A stretch of DNA of 64,000 bases. Source: Eubacteriales bacterium. Its GTDB lineage: Bacteria > Bacillota > Clostridia > Lachnospirales > Lachnospiraceae. The notes below the pieces were generated by a model, which was not told the DNA's origin, searched no databases, and was given only the letters and a program-made list of their open reading frames with translations. The DNA is taken from contig JAUNSC010000004.1 in assembly GCA_030539395.1 (NCBI GenBank), forward strand, positions 6,361 to 70,360, given 5' to 3'. Positions 7,301 to 16,126 of this stretch are shown here, piece after piece. Each line of letters starts with the position of its first letter. Position 1 is the stretch's first letter. The position numbers and the translations under genes were made by a program.

Positions 7301-9847
7301 AATCTTGAAAAACTCGGAAAGATGACATGGGATGAAATCGGAAGAGGTCTTACTGCGATGGGTGGTGCATTAGCGGAATTTTCTATTGCGTTAGGCGCTC
7401 TCAGCAAAATTGGCGGTTTTGGTTCTCTGCTTGGCGGTACAGGAATATTAATCGCTGCGCAATCGCTTGATCCAATCGCTTCTGCCCTTTCAAGCATTAG
7501 CGGATTATCATGGAGCGAGATAGCAAGAGGTCTTACTGGAATGGGAAGCGCCCTCGCTGAATTTGGAATAGTTCTTGGAACGCTTGGAAAAATTGCTGGT
7601 TTCTCCAGTGTATTAGGTGCCGTTTCTGTTTTGATAGCGGCACAGTCACTGGAGCCAATAGGAAACGCTTTGGCAAGCATTGGAAACCTATCATGGGATG
7701 AGATCACCAGAGGTCTTGTCGGAATGGGAGGCGCACTTGCTGAACTGGCAGTTGTCATTGGGGCACTTGGTTCTGTGGCAGGCATTAGCGGTGTTTTAGG
7801 GGGCGGCGCTATTCTGCTCGGTGTACAGGGATTAGGCGATCTTGCGGATGCTTTTAAAAAGTTTGGCGGAATGACATGGGATGAAATTACAACCGGTCTT
7901 GTTGGAATGGGAGGCGCACTTACAGAGGTAAGCGTTATAACCGGACTTCTTGGAAATCTTGGCGGTTTGGGATCGCTGATTGGGGGCGGTTCGATTCTGC
8001 TTGGTGTACAGGGATTAGGCGATCTTGCGGATGCGCTTAAGAAATTCGGTCAGATGAATTGGGACGAGATAGGAACCGGACTTGTTGCTATGGGCGGTGC
8101 TCTCGGAGAGACAGCCCTCGGAGGCTTGTTAAATACTTTTTCAGGCTTTGGAGCCTCGGCAATTGCTGAGATGGCAGAGCCTCTCGGAGCATTAGCAGAT
8201 TCCGTTAAGAAATGGTCTGGAGTTTCTGTTCCGGAAGGGTTATCTACGCAGCTTGGCTCCCTTGCTGATGGAGTGAAGGCATTTAATTTCAGCGGATGGG
8301 GAGCGGATGCTATGGCAGCGATAGCGACACCGCTTGGTAATATGGCGACCTCCATTTCAAAATGGAGCGGTGTTTCTGTACCAGAAAACATTCAAACTGG
8401 TCTGGAAGGACTTGCCGGAGGAGTGAAGGCATTTAATTTCAGCGGATGGGGAGCTGACGCCATGGCGGCTGTTTCTGTTCCGCTTGGCGATATGGCTGGC
8501 GCCCTTGGAAAATGGTCTAATGTGACAGTACCCGAAAATATTCAAACCAGCTTGGAGGGCTTGGCAAGTGGTGTAGGCGCATGGGCTTATATAGATACCT
8601 ATAATATAGGAACAATAACTGAACCGTTAGAAAATCTTGCCGGCGCCGTTGCAACATGGAACAATATTACCATACCGGCAAATATCCAAACAGGCTTGGA
8701 AGGCTTGGCAAATGGTATAAGCGCGTGCAACAATGTCTCAGGAAGCGATTTATCTGGCGTATGCGACGGGATAAGAGCAATCGGAATAGCAGCCACGGAT
8801 ATCTCAACCATTGATTTTAGCGGGATTTCTTCGCAATTGACAAGTTTCGCTTCATCAATCAGCAACATCAATGTCTCAACGAATTCATTCTCAAATCTTG
8901 GATCGACCATTGTTAGTAAGTTTGCAAGTGCTATAAGCAGTGGAACCGGTACAATGTCCAGTGCAGGTGCAAAATTAACAAACGCAGTCGCTTCCGGAAT
9001 GAAGTCTGGGTTGGGGTCTTTGACATCGGTTATTACTTCAATCATAAATTCTGCCAGCACGAATGTCAGAAATAAGAGAAGTAATTTTGTTTCAGCAGGT
9101 ACCTATCTTATTTCGGGTTTGGCCTCCGGTATCAGATCGAATCTGTCGTCGGTTTCTAGTGCTGCTGGTTCGGCAGCTTCTTCCGGTGCAAGTGCTTCAA
9201 GAGGATATTATGGAAGTTTTTACGGTTCGGGTGCATATCTTGTCTCTGGTTTTGCAGCCGGAATTAGAGCTAATATCGGTGCGGCAGCAAGTGCGGCAGC
9301 ATCAATGGCAGCAGCAGCGTCAAGTGCTGCAAGAAGCAACCTTAAAATCAAATCACCGTCAAGAGTATTTTATGAAATCGGCGATTTCACCGGACAGGGC
9401 TTTATTAATGCTCTTTCTGATTATGGGAAAGCATCATACGAAGCTGGAGCCGGCATTGCAGTTTCAGCACGGGAAGGCTTGAGAAAAGCGATTTCCAAAA
9501 CGACAGATATTATTGAAAATGGGATTGATGGTACACCAACAATTCGTCCGGTTCTTGATTTGAGCGCTGTGGAGGCCGGAGCGGGGAAGATTAACGGTAT
9601 TCTCGGAATGGGACGTTCAATCGGAATAACTGACAACATAGGTGCGATTACCACAATGATGAATAATCGTCAAAATGCGGCAAGTAATGATGATGTTATA
9701 TCTGCTATTGGAAAACTGCAAAAAGCACTTGGAAACCGTTCAGGCGATTCATACGTTATCAATGGCGTTACATATGATGACGGAAGCAATGTTGCCAGCG
9801 CTGTGAAATCATTAATCAGAGCAGCAAAAGTAGGAGGGAGGGTGTAA
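4301..9847 (+). CDS. Tail tape measure protein
   Basis: This 1848-residue protein sets tail length and is ejected into the cell at infection. The start is ATG 4301, 10 nt after AAGGAGG (4284-4290); a longer upstream start at 4280 lies before that site. Domains seen: an N-terminal TMP region (FESNVQTSLSTIDKLKQSL) with a Ser/Ala-rich segment, a peptidoglycan-binding type 1 domain at about residues 452-525 (LRKGDAGEDVKRAQEALEKLG, VDGILGSATEEAIKAFQ), hydrophobic Gly-rich segments, seven copies of a 61-residue repeat, a second repeat family (FNFSGWGADAMAA), and a C-terminal Ser/Ala helix region (NLKIKSPSRVFYEIG), the hallmark of the phage tail tape measure family. Strong evidence. Confidence 0.93.
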   Translation: MSKTIDERVVEMRFDNKQFESNVQTSLSTIDKLKQSLNLSGASKGLENVSAAAKNVNMSGLTGAVETVHARFSAFEVMAVTALANITNSAVNAGKQILSALTIEPVKSGFEEYETQINAIQTILANTESKGSTLRDVSQALDELNHYADMTIYNFTEMTRNIGTFTAAGVDLETSVSAIKGIANLAAVSGSTSQQASTAMYQLSQALAAGTVKLQDWNSVVNAGMGGQVFQDALKETARVHDIAIDDMIEKEGSFRETLSKGWLTSEILTETLSKFTGDLSEAQLQSMGYTEEQIASIIKMGQTANDAATKVKTLTQLFDTLKEAAQSGWTKTWELIVGDFDESKELFTGISDALSKFINVSADRRNNLLEGALSNNWDKLISKINEAGIETTDFEEKLKSMVSSHGFDVDKLIEEYGSLEKAFQSGAVSSDILKEAVNGLKSEMIDLNSIQRELRKGDAGEDVKRAQEALEKLGFDIGKTGVDGILGSATEEAIKAFQELNGIEITGIIDENTLNALKEATTTTETLVGNVDEFIDGITELGGREKIIESFKNILKTLGDTVKPVKDAFKEIFPPVTVDQVGNAIDKFHSFTEKLKLSEETADKLKRTFKGAFSILDLFGKGIKALISPIGDFFGSGGVNGIVDAFLGITASIGDFFTSLNEGAGTGAFFSVLSDGISNFFGEIAEVINPAVDGIETFGDVFSYVGTVVSNGAGKIGEGIKSVFTWISDNVSAGDIFAGLAGGGIFVLAKKISGVFDTIREALDKLFKKGESGKIKEQFSDILGSVKDSIAAFTSGIKVASLIGIAAAIGILSVALNSISKLEPGKLTNSLGAIGVMFAMLSLTLKSVTKTLTKFDSKGLIKAGVSLVLIATAVNIFAGALKDLSGMSAADMGKGLVGLGVGLVELSAALKIINNSKISLSTSVAIVALAQGCKMLADALSKFSVLSWDEIARGLTAMGGALAELTASLAVLSKAGGFGSLLGATGMLVAVQSLDEISENLEKLGKMTWDEIGRGLTAMGGALAEFSIALGALSKIGGFGSLLGGTGILIAAQSLDPIASALSSISGLSWSEIARGLTGMGSALAEFGIVLGTLGKIAGFSSVLGAVSVLIAAQSLEPIGNALASIGNLSWDEITRGLVGMGGALAELAVVIGALGSVAGISGVLGGGAILLGVQGLGDLADAFKKFGGMTWDEITTGLVGMGGALTEVSVITGLLGNLGGLGSLIGGGSILLGVQGLGDLADALKKFGQMNWDEIGTGLVAMGGALGETALGGLLNTFSGFGASAIAEMAEPLGALADSVKKWSGVSVPEGLSTQLGSLADGVKAFNFSGWGADAMAAIATPLGNMATSISKWSGVSVPENIQTGLEGLAGGVKAFNFSGWGADAMAAVSVPLGDMAGALGKWSNVTVPENIQTSLEGLASGVGAWAYIDTYNIGTITEPLENLAGAVATWNNITIPANIQTGLEGLANGISACNNVSGSDLSGVCDGIRAIGIAATDISTIDFSGISSQLTSFASSISNINVSTNSFSNLGSTIVSKFASAISSGTGTMSSAGAKLTNAVASGMKSGLGSLTSVITSIINSASTNVRNKRSNFVSAGTYLISGLASGIRSNLSSVSSAAGSAASSGASASRGYYGSFYGSGAYLVSGFAAGIRANIGAAASAAASMAAAASSAARSNLKIKSPSRVFYEIGDFTGQGFINALSDYGKASYEAGAGIAVSAREGLRKAISKTTDIIENGIDGTPTIRPVLDLSAVEAGAGKINGILGMGRSIGITDNIGAITTMMNNRQNAASNDDVISAIGKLQKALGNRSGDSYVINGVTYDDGSNVASAVKSLIRAAKVGGRV
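6959..8150 (+). repeat. Seven 183-bp (61-residue) tandem repeats inside the tape measure gene
   Basis: Copies begin at motifs of the type SWDEIxRGLxxMGGALAE, which fall at protein residues 947, 1008, 1069, 1130, 1191 and 1252, exactly 61 apart, with a more degenerate first copy near residue 886. Each unit has an amphipathic helix, a GFGSLLGG-type hydrophobic turn and a second helix. Unit number in tape measure proteins is expected to scale tail length. Confidence 0.85.
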
Positions 9848-9849
9848 AG

Positions 9850-12384
9850 ATGGCTGCCAAAAAGAAGAAAGCAACGAAAGTTGTTGTAAAACTTCAGAAT
9901 AATACTGACCGTACAGTCTATGCTACATGGACATGGAACGGTAAAAATACAGATCATTACAAGGTGATTTGGAAGTATGCAACTGGGAATGGAGTTGCTT
10001 TTATTGGTAGTGAAACTACAACAACCGCAAAGCAGAGTGTCTGGACGGCACCCTCCAATGCCACAAAAGTATCGTTTACGGTAAAGCCGATCTCCAAAAC
10101 TTATAAGAAGAATAAAAAGAATGTCTCTTATTGGACCTGTGATTGGTCTACCAGTGTAACCTATACTTTTAAAGTCGACACGAAGCCGGAAACACCGTCA
10201 GTTCCGAAAGTTTCGATTAACAAATTCCAACTTACTGCGGAAGTTGATGTGTACGATAAGAATACTGCAAATGTAGAATTCTATGTCGTAAAAAACGATA
10301 AATCAAAATTTAAAAGCGGCGAAGCGGCTGTGAAAACAAATCACGCTGCTTTTTCCTGTACTGTAGCCGCAGGTGCGGAATATAAAGTTCGTGCCCGTGG
10401 AATTCGAGTTTATACGGTTACTGTAAAACAGGCATACAAATCCAAAGGGAAAACAAAGTATAAGAACGTTAAACAAACCAAAAAGGAATATGGAGCATGG
10501 TCGGAATATTCTGATGGAGTGGGAACGATTCCAGCAACGCCAGCAAAAATCAATACAATCAAAGCTATTTCAGCGACTGGCGTTCAGCTTACATGGAGTA
10601 AGGTTTCTAATGCAACTGGTTACGACGTGGAATATACCACAAAAAAGGGATATTTTGATAGTTCCAAGGAAACACAAACAATTTCTGTGACATCGGCCGT
10701 TGCCCATGCTGAGGTTACGGGTTTGGAGTCCGGACGGGAGTGGTTTTTCCGAATCAGAGCAACAAATTCGCAGGGTGAATCTGGTTGGTGTACCCCTATT
10801 TCTATTGTATTGGGTAAACCGCCGGCAGCACCAACCACGTGGTCGTCTACAACGACCGCTGTAGTAGGCGAACGACTTGGTTTATATTGGGTACATAATT
10901 CAGAAGACGGTTCCAGTCAGACGTATGCACAGATTGAAATTATAGTGAATGGTGTAAAAAGAACGGAAACCATTAAGAACAGTACCGATGAAGATGAAAA
11001 GGATTTGACCAGTTCGTATTTCATAGATACATCTAAGTATAACGAAGGTGCTGTTATTCAATGGCGTGTTCGAACAAGAGGTGTACTCGCAACCTATGGT
11101 GACTGGTCCATTCAAAGAACTGTTGATATATACGCCCCTCCAACATTAGAACTGGGAACCAGCGGCATAAATAACTGGTGCTGGGATACATTTAATTTCC
11201 TGACCGATACAATTTATACGGCTTATGGAATTGGAGGAGAGTTATCAGAAGCGATAACCTCATTTCCATATTACATTACGGCTACAGCCGGACCAATAAC
11301 GCAGACTCCCATTGGATACCACGTTACAATTAGCACAAATGAGGGCTATGAAGCGTTGGACTATAATGGTAAAGAAAAATGGGTAAATGCCGGAGAAGAA
11401 GTTTATTCAAAATACTTTGATGCAGTTACCGGACACAGTTTGTTTGTTGTTATTAATGCATCAGATGTTGATTTGGAGAACAACATTTCTTATACAATTC
11501 ATTGTACAGTTAGCATGGATTCCGGATTGACTGCGGAGGCTACGGCAGAGTTTATTGTCGCATGGTCGGATGAGGAATATGTTCCAGATGCTGAAATTGG
11601 GATTAATGAAGAAACCCTTAGCGCTTATATTCGTCCCTATTGTGAGGATGAAGATGGCTTTCTAATTGATGATATTATTCTTTCTGTTTATCGACGTGAA
11701 TTTGACGGAACTTATACAGAACTGGCAAGTGGAATTGAAAATCAACACATAGAACAGGACGAATTGCTGGACTCCAATGGCGATTTCGTTCTTGATAGTT
11801 CTGGAAAAGAATTAATAGGAAGGAATGTTAATTCAAGGGCAATTTTCATCACAGATCCGCATCCGGCGTTGGATTATGCCAGATATCGGATTGTTGCCAT
11901 GTCCACTATTACAGGAGCAATTAGCTATAGTGATATTCCTGGATATCCGATTGGAGAAGACGCTGCTGTAATTCAGTGGGATGAAGAATGGTCAGAATTT
12001 GATACTTTTACAGATGAAGAAGGAGATGAAATGGAGGAGCCTCCGTGGACGGGGTCCATGCTTAAACTTCCTTATAATTTAGATGTATCAGACGAAGGAA
12101 ACACTGACGTGTCTTTTGCAAAATATATAGGTAGGAAACATCCGGTTGCGTATTACGGAACCCAAGTGGGAGAGACTTCTACCTGGAATCTCGAAATTAT
12201 AAAAGATGATACAGAAACATTGTATGCTTTGCGAAGATTAAAAGCATATATGGGAGACGTATATGTCCGAGAACCATCTGGAAGCGGATACTGGGCAAAC
12301 GTACAGGTTTCGTTTAGTCAGAAACATTGCGAGGTTACAATTCCGGTTACTTTAAAGATTACAAGAGTGGATGGGGGTGCTTAA
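9850..12384 (+). CDS. Phage distal tail protein with fibronectin type III domain
   Basis: 844 residues, starting 2 nt after the tape-measure stop with an AGGAGGGAGGG site. The basic N-terminus (MAAKKKKATKVVVKL) leads into several beta-sandwich segments; the clearest is an Fn3 domain at about residues 226-325 (ATGVQLTWSKVSNATGYDVEY, GREWFFRIRATNSQGESGW). The C-terminal 120 residues (KLPYNLDVSDEGN, KYIGRKHPVAYYGTQ, VTIPVTLKITRVD) resemble tail-tip proteins of Gram-positive siphophages. The peptide LDSNGDFVLDSSGKELIG near residue 645 recurs in two other virion proteins here. Likely part of the tail tip that contacts the host. Confidence 0.7.
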   Translation: MAAKKKKATKVVVKLQNNTDRTVYATWTWNGKNTDHYKVIWKYATGNGVAFIGSETTTTAKQSVWTAPSNATKVSFTVKPISKTYKKNKKNVSYWTCDWSTSVTYTFKVDTKPETPSVPKVSINKFQLTAEVDVYDKNTANVEFYVVKNDKSKFKSGEAAVKTNHAAFSCTVAAGAEYKVRARGIRVYTVTVKQAYKSKGKTKYKNVKQTKKEYGAWSEYSDGVGTIPATPAKINTIKAISATGVQLTWSKVSNATGYDVEYTTKKGYFDSSKETQTISVTSAVAHAEVTGLESGREWFFRIRATNSQGESGWCTPISIVLGKPPAAPTTWSSTTTAVVGERLGLYWVHNSEDGSSQTYAQIEIIVNGVKRTETIKNSTDEDEKDLTSSYFIDTSKYNEGAVIQWRVRTRGVLATYGDWSIQRTVDIYAPPTLELGTSGINNWCWDTFNFLTDTIYTAYGIGGELSEAITSFPYYITATAGPITQTPIGYHVTISTNEGYEALDYNGKEKWVNAGEEVYSKYFDAVTGHSLFVVINASDVDLENNISYTIHCTVSMDSGLTAEATAEFIVAWSDEEYVPDAEIGINEETLSAYIRPYCEDEDGFLIDDIILSVYRREFDGTYTELASGIENQHIEQDELLDSNGDFVLDSSGKELIGRNVNSRAIFITDPHPALDYARYRIVAMSTITGAISYSDIPGYPIGEDAAVIQWDEEWSEFDTFTDEEGDEMEEPPWTGSMLKLPYNLDVSDEGNTDVSFAKYIGRKHPVAYYGTQVGETSTWNLEIIKDDTETLYALRRLKAYMGDVYVREPSGSGYWANVQVSFSQKHCEVTIPVTLKITRVDGGA

Positions 12385-13443
12385 ATGCCAGATTGGACTT
12401 CTGCCATGCAGCAGACATTTGAGTATTATGTTGTCGATCCAGGGACATGGAAAGATGTATCTAAACTTGACAAGATAAAAACCTCAACAATAAACAGGAA
12501 TGTAGAGGAAAGTACGCTTGGTTCGGCTGCTATAGACTGTACAGATTCACTCGGCGAATGCTACGTGAGAGTTTATCTTATTACAATTCAAAATGGAGTA
12601 AGAGAGAAACACCCATTAGCTACAGTGCTTATTCAGTCTCCAAGAGTTGGATTTGATGGAAGAACTCGAAATATCTCTCTTGACGCTTACACACCATTGA
12701 TGGAGTTAAAAGAGAAGCTTCCCGGGATAGGGTACTCTATACGGAAAGAAGAAAACATCATGGATATAGCGTCAAGATTGACAAGAGAAAATGTACGTGC
12801 TCCGGTGGTTCCAAGCAGTAGCGAAAGAAAGTTACATAACGATTTTGTTTCTAATTTGAACGATACATGGTTATCGTTTCTATCAGATTTAATTGCCAAT
12901 GCAAAATTCCAGTTTGATCTTGATGAAATGGGGCGGATATTATTTGCTCCTGTCCAGGACGTGGCTTCTTTACAGCCGGTTTGGACATATACAGATGATA
13001 ACAGTTCTATACTTTATCCGGAAATTGATATGGAACGGGATATGTACGGTTTACCTAATGTGGTTGAAATTGTTTATTCTACAGATTCTGGATATTTTTA
13101 TTCGAGAGCAGTAAACGATGATGAAAACAGCCCAATATCTACATTAAATCGTGGAAGAGAAATTGTGTATCGTGTCTCGGATCCGGATATAATCGGAAAT
13201 CCATCACAGGAGATTATAGATGAATATGCAAAACAACTTTTGCGGGATCTGTCCTGTTTGGAATACAAGCTGACCTACACGCATGGATATTGTCCTGTCA
13301 GACCAGGAGATTGTGTCCGTTTGAACTATGAACGGGCTGGGATCGTTGACATAAAAGCAAAAGTGACAAGCCAGTCCATCAAATGTGAAGCTGGTTGTCC
13401 AGTTTCGGAAACCGCCGTTTTTTCTACAAAATTATGGGGGTGA
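12385..13443 (+). CDS. Tail-associated baseplate hub protein (Tal/gp27-like)
   Basis: 352 residues, starting on the base after the previous stop. The N-terminal beta-rich part (TINRNVEESTLGSAAIDCTD, RNISLDAYTPLMELKEKLPG) and the DIASRLTRENV segment match the siphophage tail-hub fold that closes the tube below the distal tail protein. The middle (GLPNVVEIVYSTDSGYFYSRAVND) and end (YTHGYCPVRPGDCVRLNYERAG) are typical of this hub family in Clostridia prophages. No hydrolase domain is attached. Assignment rests on family resemblance and position. Confidence 0.65.
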   Translation: MPDWTSAMQQTFEYYVVDPGTWKDVSKLDKIKTSTINRNVEESTLGSAAIDCTDSLGECYVRVYLITIQNGVREKHPLATVLIQSPRVGFDGRTRNISLDAYTPLMELKEKLPGIGYSIRKEENIMDIASRLTRENVRAPVVPSSSERKLHNDFVSNLNDTWLSFLSDLIANAKFQFDLDEMGRILFAPVQDVASLQPVWTYTDDNSSILYPEIDMERDMYGLPNVVEIVYSTDSGYFYSRAVNDDENSPISTLNRGREIVYRVSDPDIIGNPSQEIIDEYAKQLLRDLSCLEYKLTYTHGYCPVRPGDCVRLNYERAGIVDIKAKVTSQSIKCEAGCPVSETAVFSTKLWG

Positions 13444-13447
13444 TCTT

Positions 13448-14650
13448 ATGGAATTAGACGCCGGGTTACTGAAGCAGTTTGCAGAGATTGCGAATGGAAG
13501 TAATAAAGAAAAGTCAACGGAGGTCACAGCTTACGGAACAGTGGTGAAAAACGGAGATAATACTTATGTCCGGTTGGATGGGACAGACTCATTGACTCCG
13601 GTTTCTATGGCAATGGACGCAGAACATGGCGACCGGGTTATAGTCACAGTTAAAAATCATACGGCAACGATTACAGGTAATATATCTTCACCGGCCTCTG
13701 CTAGAACTGCTACTAAATTCATGAAATTGACAGACGATGGACTTGTGATTGGGGAACTGGATGAGGACGGAAATCCTGTTGGCAGTCACACTCTTACGGG
13801 TTCTAATTCTTACAATATTGTTGATGAAAATGGAACTGTAGTGGGAACCTTTTCCGGAACCATGATAAATCTTGGAAACGGGATGGCAGTCATGACGGTT
13901 AATGAGATAAATCTTGGGAAAGGGAAAGCAATTTTTGCAACTGACCATGCGGAGTTGGCTAGTGGCGCAGCATATTTATCTCCGAAGCTGTTGAAATTAG
14001 GGAACAGTGATGAGACAGAAATACAAATGTGCAACGGCAAGGGAAACATCAAAATGGATGGCGATGTTCTTATGATTAATGGCACTAAAGCGATAGGACT
14101 TCGTAATCTTTTCAGGCAGAATGCCGCAAATCGGTATTACGCAGAAATTGTGTGTAGGGCTGATTCCACCAATCCAACGGCTGCTATCCAGGCATACAAA
14201 GCGGGAGGAGTAGCATCTTCGGTGATTGCAGATCTTAACGGTGTCCGAGTTAATGTACCAAGTGGAAAGAAAATGAGTGTAAACGGAATAGAAGTATTGC
14301 TGTCAAATTCGCTTATGGTAGTGGGAACAGTCAGTGCGAAAGGCTCCATTGAAAGTGGCAAAACTGCTTCTATTACTGCAAAGGTGCCGGTTCCATCGGG
14401 ATACACTCTGGCAGGTATCAGAGAAATTAAAACGAATCACAACAACGCCTGTAAAATGTCTCAGTTTTATACTAATCCCAGCACAAATCAGGTTGGAGCG
14501 TCATTTGTAAATACCTCGGGAACCGATTTTACAAGTAATGATATGAGTAAAAGTAATAGAAAGCTGAAAGTGGATATTGAGTGGTTCGCTTTCCGCTGTT
14601 CAGCTCCTACTGTAACGGGAGAGAATATTGTTGAATGGGTAGATAGTTAG
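13448..14650 (+). CDS. Phage baseplate / tail tip protein
   Basis: 400 residues from ATG 13448, placed 6-8 nt behind GGGGGTGAT; the open frame extends upstream inside the hub gene but without a better site. The N-terminus (MELDAGLLKQFAEIANGSNK) is followed by an OB-like beta barrel (TAYGTVVKNGDNTYVRLDGTD, DRVIVTVKNHTATITGNIS), then repeated beta strands (GNGMAVMTVNEINLGKGK) and a C-terminal receptor-like region. The order OB barrel then fibre-like repeats is common in baseplate proteins. The exact role is not recognised. Confidence 0.55.
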   Translation: MELDAGLLKQFAEIANGSNKEKSTEVTAYGTVVKNGDNTYVRLDGTDSLTPVSMAMDAEHGDRVIVTVKNHTATITGNISSPASARTATKFMKLTDDGLVIGELDEDGNPVGSHTLTGSNSYNIVDENGTVVGTFSGTMINLGNGMAVMTVNEINLGKGKAIFATDHAELASGAAYLSPKLLKLGNSDETEIQMCNGKGNIKMDGDVLMINGTKAIGLRNLFRQNAANRYYAEIVCRADSTNPTAAIQAYKAGGVASSVIADLNGVRVNVPSGKKMSVNGIEVLLSNSLMVVGTVSAKGSIESGKTASITAKVPVPSGYTLAGIREIKTNHNNACKMSQFYTNPSTNQVGASFVNTSGTDFTSNDMSKSNRKLKVDIEWFAFRCSAPTVTGENIVEWVDS

Positions 14651-14670
14651 GACGGAGGTGAGAAAATGTA

Positions 14671-15183
14671 ATGGCGGCAATATCTACATATTTATCACGA
14701 ATTAAATCCGCAGTATTAGGCGAAGAGGTTCGTGGCTCAATTCACGATGCGATTAAAGCGATTAATGATGAAAATGTTACCGTGCTCCAAAACTGTACTA
14801 CAGCACAAAACACAGCAGAAACGGCAAGAGATGGTGCAGTTACAGCTAAAAAGGCAGCGGAAATCGCAAAGGCTGATGCGGATGCCGCAAAAAAAGCAGC
14901 AAACGTATCAGAAGGAAATGCGGCAAAGTCTGCTCAAACAGCTAAGACAGCAGAAGATAATATTGATTCGAAGATAGCTGTTGTTACCGAAGTAAAAGAT
15001 AATCTTATGAGTAGCTATCAAATTACAGATAATCTTTTGGATTCTTCAGGGGATACTCTCCAGGACAGTTCAGGAAGAAATATTATCGGAAAGGTTGTAT
15101 TGGCGGAGGCGGGAAATATTGAGGCTCTTACCAAAAGAGTAGCCTCATTAGAAATCATTATTAAGACGATGGCAACAAAATAA
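14671..15183 (+). CDS. Baseplate fibre linker with coiled coil (BppU-like N-terminus)
   Basis: 170 residues behind a GGAGGTGAG site. The N-terminus LGEEVRGSIHDAIKAINDE is the conserved start found in baseplate and tail-fibre proteins of Gram-positive phages. Residues 45-105 are an Ala/Lys/Glu heptad coiled coil (AETARDGAVTAKKAAEIAKA). Then comes the short motif LLDSSGDTLQDSSGRNIIG, shared with two other virion proteins, and a final helix. It sits directly before the DGR target, so it may be the trimeric stalk that presents the variable receptor-binding protein. Confidence 0.6.
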   Translation: MAAISTYLSRIKSAVLGEEVRGSIHDAIKAINDENVTVLQNCTTAQNTAETARDGAVTAKKAAEIAKADADAAKKAANVSEGNAAKSAQTAKTAEDNIDSKIAVVTEVKDNLMSSYQITDNLLDSSGDTLQDSSGRNIIGKVVLAEAGNIEALTKRVASLEIIIKTMATK

Positions 15184-15207
15184 CACATATTCGGGAGGAA
15201 AATCAAA

Positions 15208-16032
15208 ATGAGTAAACTTACTGACTACTCGGCGGTTGCAAGATTTGACAGCGGAGATATTTTAATCAAAGATGGTACGAACGGTACAAAGAAGATTACG
15301 GTTCAGAAAGCAGCAATAGAATTTGCCGGGCTTGTATCGGTACAGAACCATCGGAATATTTGGGGCGGAAGAAATCTCGGAAGCTCTGTGAGCGCAGAAC
15401 AGAGAGCAGCTATTCAGGCTGGAACTTTTGATAATCTGTTTGTCGGGGATTATTGGGTAATTAACGGTATCACATGGCGGATCTGGGATATGGATTATTT
15501 TTACAGATGCGGCGATACAGATTTTACAACCCATCATCTGGTAGTTGTTCCGGATTCAGCTCTGTACAATCACGTTATGAATGATACCAATACAACGGGA
15601 GGCGCTTATGTTGGATCGAAAATGTATACGGAAGGATTGGAACAGGCAAAGACCGCTTTCAAGGCTGCTTTTGGTGATATGGTTCTTACGCATCGTGAAT
15701 ACCTGACCAATGCAGTTACAAATGGTTATCCGTCTGCCGGTGCATGGTTTGATTCGGAAGTTGAACTGATGAATGAAATCATGGTGTATGGTTGCCATGT
15801 TTATGCTCCAATGGGGAATGGTTCAACGATCCCTAATAGGTATACTATGGGAAAGCAGCAGTTTGCGGCGGCAATGTTAAATCCTTCTATTGTCAATCGT
15901 AGATTTACATACTGGTTAAGAGATGTCGTGTCTTCGGCTTACTTCGCCCGTGTGTTCTACTTTGGCAATGCGGACTACTACGTCGCTTCGGACTCTTTTG
16001 GGGTTCGTCCGTATTCCGTGATTGGTGGTTAG
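15208..16032 (+). CDS. DGR target protein: variable phage receptor-binding protein
   Basis: 274 residues, start ATG 15208 behind GGGAGG. The N-terminal 45 residues look like a tail-attachment region, then comes a beta-rich domain (GDYWVINGITWRIWDMDYFYR, HHLVVVPDSALYNHVM) of the kind seen in clostridial prophage surface proteins. The last 36 codons contain the variable repeat, encoding SSAYFARVFYFGNADYYVAS and a constant GVRP turn, as in C-type-lectin-fold DGR targets. Ten residues of this segment differ from those coded by the template repeat, all at AAY codons. The gene ends 21 nt after the VR. It probably sits at the tail tip and binds the bacterial surface; the lectin fold is inferred, not seen. 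Confidence 0.9.
   Translation: MSKLTDYSAVARFDSGDILIKDGTNGTKKITVQKAAIEFAGLVSVQNHRNIWGGRNLGSSVSAEQRAAIQAGTFDNLFVGDYWVINGITWRIWDMDYFYRCGDTDFTTHHLVVVPDSALYNHVMNDTNTTGGAYVGSKMYTEGLEQAKTAFKAAFGDMVLTHREYLTNAVTNGYPSAGAWFDSEVELMNEIMVYGCHVYAPMGNGSTIPNRYTMGKQQFAAAMLNPSIVNRRFTYWLRDVVSSAYFARVFYFGNADYYVASDSFGVRPYSVIGG
15927..16011 (+). repeat. DGR variable repeat (VR), 85 bp
   Basis: Matches the 85-bp template repeat at 17091-17175 without gaps. There are 15 mismatches, and at all 15 the template has A (to T, G or C here); 8 template adenines are unchanged. Homology stops sharply at 16011, where template and VR flanks begin to differ (G to T, then T to C, C to G), as expected around the mutagenic-homing initiation site. 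It lies in frame in the last codons of the target gene. Confidence 0.96.
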
Positions 16033-16069
16033 GGAAATTAAGGGGCCTTGTGCCCCGTTTCAAATTTCC
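16032..16069 (+). other. Hairpin just after VR (candidate DGR homing structure)
   Basis: An inner stem GGGGC (16042-16046) / GCCCC (16052-16056) with a 5-nt loop is nested in an outer stem GGGAAATT (16032-16039) / AATTTCC (16063-16069). It starts 20 nt after the VR. DGRs of phage BPP-1 need a DNA hairpin or cruciform at this place for target recognition. A transcription terminator is the alternative, but no T run follows. Confidence 0.6.
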
Positions 16070-16126
16070 GTACACAGGTGACAACCGCTTTTGGTATAAA
16101 GAATAAAACAAACAGGAGATTTCAAA

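Noticed and set aside
6412-9060. Minus-strand open frames inside the tape measure gene
   Set aside because: Shadows of the Ala/Gly/Ser-rich repeats; no recognisable product and no start signals.
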